From UBA7985 sp965661545 (GTDB taxonomy: Bacteria; Pseudomonadota; Alphaproteobacteria; UBA7985): a stretch of 64,000 nt of DNA. A program made the translations under genes and the position numbers. This document shows positions 60,457 to 64,000 of the stretch, piece by piece (positions within the stretch are counted from its first letter, which is position 1; each line of letters opens with the position of its first letter). The DNA lies in contig CBFIEF010000011.1 of assembly GCA_965661545.1 (NCBI GenBank), positions 1 to 64,000 on the forward strand, in the 5' to 3' direction. The notes below the pieces were generated by a model. That model had not been told where the DNA came from and ran no database searches. It saw only the letters and a list, made by a program, of their open reading frames with translations.

Positions 60457-61924
60457 GCCCAGCTTCACCCGCCATGACGGAAAGAGCGTGGGAACCGTCA
60501 TCGGCGGTTTCCGGCTCTAAAGCGTATGCCAAGCGCATGGCGTCGGTCTGCGCCAGCTTGTCAGCAAACATCGACCAATCATCGCGCTCTGCGATAGGAG
60601 CCCACAGCGCCTCGATTTCATCGTAAGCCAGCGAGCACGCTGCACTGTTGCTAAAGTAAGGGTTTTCCAGCCGCTCAGCCCGCACAGGCACAAAGTCCTT
60701 GGCGCGGCTGCGCACGTCATCCCACGCCTCGCCAGCGGGCCATTCTCGGCCCCCAAAGGCACGGTGCAAAGCATCATCCAAGGGGATGGCCGTGCTCCGC
60801 AGCGTGGACAGCAGGTTTTGCAGAAACGGCTGATCAAGCTCCCGTCGCCCGGTGGACGCCAGGCCAAGACGCCTAAGCAACCTGTCCTCGACCGCATCCG
60901 ACAGGGACTCGCTGTACCCTTTCAGCGCGTCGATAATGGCATCTTGATCCGAGATCGTTACCAGCGCTGAGGCCAACTGCTGCACGTTCCAATAAACCGC
61001 TTCCGGCTGGCGACCAAAGGCATACAAACCGCTGTGATCAAAATAGGCCGCCACCTTGTTCGGATCCATTTTTTCGAGGAAACGGAATGGGCCGTAGTCA
61101 AAGCTTTCACCGGTAATGTTGATGTTGTCCGTATTGAGCACGCCATGGACAAAACCTGCCGCAAACCAGTCAGCGACCGTATTCGCACAATTCCGCCCGA
61201 CCCAGCGCAGAAACAAGGGAGCAGCGGTCGCCGCGCCTGCGCCACCTTCATCCTCATAAGCCGCCTTGTGGATCGCTGGCGCGTAGGTCGCACAGGCGTA
61301 TTTTAGCAAAGCTTCCAACGTGTCCTGTTCCTGCAAGAAATAAGGCCGCTGGAAGGAACCGATGCGAATATGGCCATGGGACAAGCGGGTCATAACCGAA
61401 CTTCGGGTCGGTGATGGCTCGTCACCGCGGTGCAGCGCCTCGCCCGTCTCAACCAAGGCGAATGTCTTGGACGTGTTTACCCCTAAAGCCTCTAACCGCG
61501 TTGTGGCCAAGACCTCCCGAACCCCGCCCTTGAGCGTCAAACGCCCATCACCGGCGCGGCTGAACGGCGTCTGGCCGGAACCCTTTGTTCCGAAGTCCAA
61601 CAGTCGCCCCGACCCCGGCTCACGCATCTGCGCAAACAGGAAACCTCGCCCATCCCCCAAGTCCGGATTGTAGTGGCGAAACTGGTGCCCATGGTATTTC
61701 AGCGCCAAGGGCTGAGGCAGCGAGTCCTCAAAAGGCTTAAAGCGGCCAAAGTGATCAACCCACTGCTGCTCGCTTAGCGCCTGCAAACCTACCTTCTCCG
61801 CCCAATCATGGTTGGCGTAGCGCAAAATAGTCTGGGGAAAGTCTGCCGCTTCAACGGGGGCAAAAAAGCCCTCACCCAGCGAAAGGTGATTGCGTGCGGG
61901 TTGGAACGCCTTGGGCTGTGTCAC
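60437..61924 (-). CDS. selO: Protein adenylyltransferase SelO (YdiU family)
   Basis: A 495-aa pseudokinase-fold enzyme that transfers AMP from ATP to Ser, Thr or Tyr of proteins, linked in E. coli to redox response. The family's fingerprint is clear: DFGTKGSGQTPFSRAGDG, GDEPSPTRSSVMTRLSHGHIR, and the metal/catalytic GVLNTDNINITGESFDYGPF. Human SelO has a selenocysteine near the end; no such codon is used here, as in other bacteria. It starts with GTG and the ribosome-binding site is weak. It overlaps the long coiled-coil gene tail to tail. Confidence 0.93.
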   Translation of the reverse strand: MTQPKAFQPARNHLSLGEGFFAPVEAADFPQTILRYANHDWAEKVGLQALSEQQWVDHFGRFKPFEDSLPQPLALKYHGHQFRHYNPDLGDGRGFLFAQMREPGSGRLLDFGTKGSGQTPFSRAGDGRLTLKGGVREVLATTRLEALGVNTSKTFALVETGEALHRGDEPSPTRSSVMTRLSHGHIRIGSFQRPYFLQEQDTLEALLKYACATYAPAIHKAAYEDEGGAGAATAAPLFLRWVGRNCANTVADWFAAGFVHGVLNTDNINITGESFDYGPFRFLEKMDPNKVAAYFDHSGLYAFGRQPEAVYWNVQQLASALVTISDQDAIIDALKGYSESLSDAVEDRLLRRLGLASTGRRELDQPFLQNLLSTLRSTAIPLDDALHRAFGGREWPAGEAWDDVRSRAKDFVPVRAERLENPYFSNSAACSLAYDEIEALWAPIAERDDWSMFADKLAQTDAMRLAYALEPETADDGSHALSVMAGEAGPSGGPA

Positions 61925-61961
61925 AACAAATCCAATGTGCTTAGCTCGGACCGGGAACAGA

Positions 61962-62630
61962 CTAGTTCAACGTGGCCGATGCAATGACAACGTCATACTC
62001 TGCGTTCCAAATCACCAGCGACCGATATCGCGTTGGGCTTTCGTCCCCAGCGGCGATGGTGTCAGGGTTGATCGGGATGTTCAGGCTGCCTTGAAAGCGA
62101 CTCATCGGGGTCAAGAACCGGTAGCCATTTGAACGGACGTCCTTACCCTGCCTCGGTGCCCGTGCTTTGGAAAGGGCAATTCGGTAGCCTGGGCCTGCCG
62201 GAACATCGAAGTTTTCCAGTCGGAAGAAATAGAGGTCGTAGCCGGGAACGAAGTACAGTTTCACAGATCCAACTACATCGTTCGGCTCAATAGGAGCGGC
62301 CAACGCGCCTTGCCGAAGTTTGAAAAACTCCTTCGCCTCTACGCCGTCGATAAGGGAAAGTTCCTGAAAAACGGGTTGGTCATCGTAATTGGCCATGTAG
62401 GCCGCAACGGCTTCTTCCCACGTGACCGACGCCAAGGATTGAGAGGGTTCGAGCGCGACTGAGCCAGACGCTTCAGCCTCCCGCTCCGCCTGCATTTGAG
62501 CGCTTGTTGACCAAACAGGCTGAACCGCAAAAACAAAACCGAGCACAGCCGCAATCGCCGCCATGAGTGCAGCAACACTCAATGAAATAATGGCGCGACG
62601 TACTTTGAGCTTTTGGATGTTTTCGTCCAT
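61962..62630 (-). CDS. Membrane-anchored protein of unknown function
   Basis: A 222-aa protein with a short basic N-terminus (KLKVRRA) and one hydrophobic helix (about 12-36), so probably anchored in the inner membrane with a periplasmic body or exported. The body has a probable helix (about 65-85) and then beta-rich segments such as DVVGSVKLYFVPGYDLYFFRLENFDVPAGPGYRIALSK in pieces, reminiscent of a DM13-like or jelly-roll electron-transfer fold, but I cannot place it in a family. It lies 37 bases upstream of selO on the same strand and may share its transcript. The L,D-transpeptidase gene is also on this strand, 92 bases before it. Confidence 0.65.
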   Translation of the reverse strand: MDENIQKLKVRRAIISLSVAALMAAIAAVLGFVFAVQPVWSTSAQMQAEREAEASGSVALEPSQSLASVTWEEAVAAYMANYDDQPVFQELSLIDGVEAKEFFKLRQGALAAPIEPNDVVGSVKLYFVPGYDLYFFRLENFDVPAGPGYRIALSKARAPRQGKDVRSNGYRFLTPMSRFQGSLNIPINPDTIAAGDESPTRYRSLVIWNAEYDVVIASATLN

Positions 62631-62722
62631 TTTACGAGCACGGTCATGAGAAGACTAAAAAAGATTAATGCGCGGCAGTGGTTGAATTAAGGCGTAACCT
62701 TAAGATCCAGTACTACCCTCAC

Positions 62723-64000
62723 TTAATCATTGCTACCCCAAGCTGTCGGAAATCGCATTTTCGACTTTAGTTTAGCATCGTGTTTATAGGCGTCTTCTTC
62801 CCAATGCAGCTTGTTTCCACCATCGACCCAAACCGTGAGGTAAGAGATGGAAACCGGTACTGGGTTGGCCAGTCGCACGGTTTTTGGCGTGCTTAGGTCC
62901 ATGTTCTTTTTGACCTGCTCCAAGCTCATGGGCGTCTTTTCCGCTTCCATGACCCACTGAGCCAGCCAAGCTGCATCTTCAACCCGAACGCAGCCGGATG
63001 AGAACAGGCGCACGGCCTTTTGAAACAGCTTTGGCGCGTTGGTATCGTGCAGATAGATGGCCTGACTGTTGGTCAGTGAGAACCGCACACCGCCCAGCGC
63101 GTTTGTCGCGCCGGAAGGCTGGCGCACAGTGATGTTGTCCAGATCAACTGTCGTCCAATCCAAGGCGGCTGACGTTGTCATTTCACCATCGACGTAAACC
63201 TGCCACCCCTTTTCATCAAAGTAGGCCGGATCCGCTTGGGCGCGGTCCAAGTAGTCTTCTTCGACAATAGAACGCGGTGCCGTCCAGTCTGGGCTGAACT
63301 TCAGCGATACAATGCGGTCCTGCAACGCGGGTGTCTTGCGGCTCTTGCGGCCTACGACAACGACCATGTCTCGCACTTTGCGGCCGCGTTCAAAGATCTC
63401 CATGGTCTGGCTGGCGATATTCACGCGGATATCACGCAAGGCACCGGCGGCTTCATGGTCCCAGCGCAAGCGCTCCATATTGATGGCGACCTGCTTTTTC
63501 TGGGCATTGGACAGCGGGCCTTTGCGACCATTCAGAACGCTCTTCAAAGCGGAATAGGATCGCCCTTTGGGTGCCAAGCTTGCGAGATAAACGTTGAAGT
63601 CAGACCGCTCGACCCCTTCGCGCAACAACTTAGCGCCAATGGTCTTACGCCGTGGATTGTTTGCGCCCTGGTGAACATCGGCCATATAGGCCATCAGTCC
63701 AGCGGTCAGCAGTACATCCGTGGTTTGAGGCTCAAATGGCATCAGGGTCCGGCTTTGAAGCATGTTATTGGGCAGGTAGGCTTCAGGCGCCAAACCATCA
63801 TTTGCCGCGTTCTTCAGGGTGTTAAACGCTTGCGCGCCCGCCCACGTCCAGCGCCCATTCCGGTAAAACGTGCTGAAGTTTCCCTGCTCTTTATAGAAGT
63901 TGCGAACATCGCGGGTCCGCGCACCAGAAGGTAAGTCGACTTCGGCAATCAAAGACGCGCTGATCGGAACGCCTGTGCCTGAGAACTGTGAACCCGTATG
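62723..64000 (-). CDS. L,D-transpeptidase, YcbB-like (5' end outside window)
   Basis: A peptidoglycan-crosslinking enzyme, cut by the window end: the frame remains open from 63952 (a TTG) to the last base, so the true start is outside. The visible 425 residues hold a scaffold region resembling the YcbB/LdtD type (ARTRDVRNFY, LAPEAYLPNNML) and a YkuD catalytic domain ending in the nucleophile motif SSGCVRVEDA with its preceding IYLHDTNAPKLF. It transfers between meso-diaminopimelate residues (3-3 crosslinks) or attaches proteins to peptidoglycan. Confidence 0.9.
   Translation of the reverse strand, partial: HTGSQFSGTGVPISASLIAEVDLPSGARTRDVRNFYKEQGNFSTFYRNGRWTWAGAQAFNTLKNAANDGLAPEAYLPNNMLQSRTLMPFEPQTTDVLLTAGLMAYMADVHQGANNPRRKTIGAKLLREGVERSDFNVYLASLAPKGRSYSALKSVLNGRKGPLSNAQKKQVAINMERLRWDHEAAGALRDIRVNIASQTMEIFERGRKVRDMVVVVGRKSRKTPALQDRIVSLKFSPDWTAPRSIVEEDYLDRAQADPAYFDEKGWQVYVDGEMTTSAALDWTTVDLDNITVRQPSGATNALGGVRFSLTNSQAIYLHDTNAPKLFQKAVRLFSSGCVRVEDAAWLAQWVMEAEKTPMSLEQVKKNMDLSTPKTVRLANPVPVSISYLTVWVDGGNKLHWEEDAYKHDAKLKSKMRFPTAWGSND

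Noticed and set aside
60437..61924. Possible selenocysteine in SelO
   Set aside because: The human enzyme has a penultimate-region selenocysteine, but the bacterial frame ends normally with no in-frame UGA and no SECIS-like element was apparent.
1..64000. Mobile elements, prophage or attachment sites
   Set aside because: No transposase, integrase, resolvase or phage structural gene was seen, and codon style appears even across the window.

Overview
The window is a gene-dense, moderately GC-rich stretch of a free-living alphaproteobacterium, most likely a Rhodospirillales-type organism. This rests on lineage-typical features: a fused ispDF gene; the dusB-ntrB-ntrC-ntrY-ntrX-trkA-dat-hfq-hflX order; a pyruvate dehydrogenase E1-beta with its own lipoyl domain; trpGDC-moaC-moeA-lexA followed by gltX, comEC and gltA; a class II DAHP synthase; and LexA boxes of the alphaproteobacterial direct-repeat type (GTTC-N7-GTTC). 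The exact genus cannot be read from the sequence. I see no rRNA, tRNA, CRISPR array, integrase, insertion sequence or prophage gene, so this looks like core chromosome. 

Layout. 0-3.2 kb: isoprenoid synthesis (ispDF), pncC, a RatA/Coq10-like START protein and an exported trypsin-like protease. 3.2-9.3 kb (minus strand): pdhA-pdhB-pdhC-lpdA-lipA, that is all pyruvate dehydrogenase subunits plus the lipoate-inserting enzyme. 9.4-22.4 kb: ftsB, then dusB and the two nitrogen two-component systems NtrBC and NtrYX (with a small I78-type peptidase-inhibitor gene set between ntrY and ntrX), trkA, a D-amino acid aminotransferase, hfq and hflX. 22.4-35.2 kb: an AlkC-type DNA glycosylase, the trpGDC-moaC-moeA run, lexA with two SOS boxes, gltX and comEC (divergent), gltA and an unrecognised exported protein. 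35.3-45.2 kb (minus strand): aroG, then a fatty-acid beta-oxidation block fadD-fadA-fadN/J-acyl-CoA dehydrogenase ending in a BaiN/HI0933-type flavoprotein. 45.4-51.9 kb: a phosphate block phoR-pstC-pstA-pstB-phoB with a clear triple Pho box but no pstS and no phoU. 52-64 kb: envelope genes (an eight-repeat peptidoglycan-binding lipoprotein, a glycine-zipper OmpA lipoprotein, a long coiled-coil OmpA protein, an L,D-transpeptidase cut by the window end) interspersed with uup, prfC, a DUF1491-like gene, selO and an unknown membrane-anchored protein. 

The clearest points for a second look are the phosphate block (a PhoR without membrane segments, no PhoU or PstS, a PstC about twice the size of the E. 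coli protein), the small inhibitor gene inside the ntrYX operon, the near-perfect 20-bp palindrome between fadD and phoR, and the repeat-built envelope proteins at 52-61 kb. None of these alone proves a new system; they are the strongest deviations from the expected core-genome picture.
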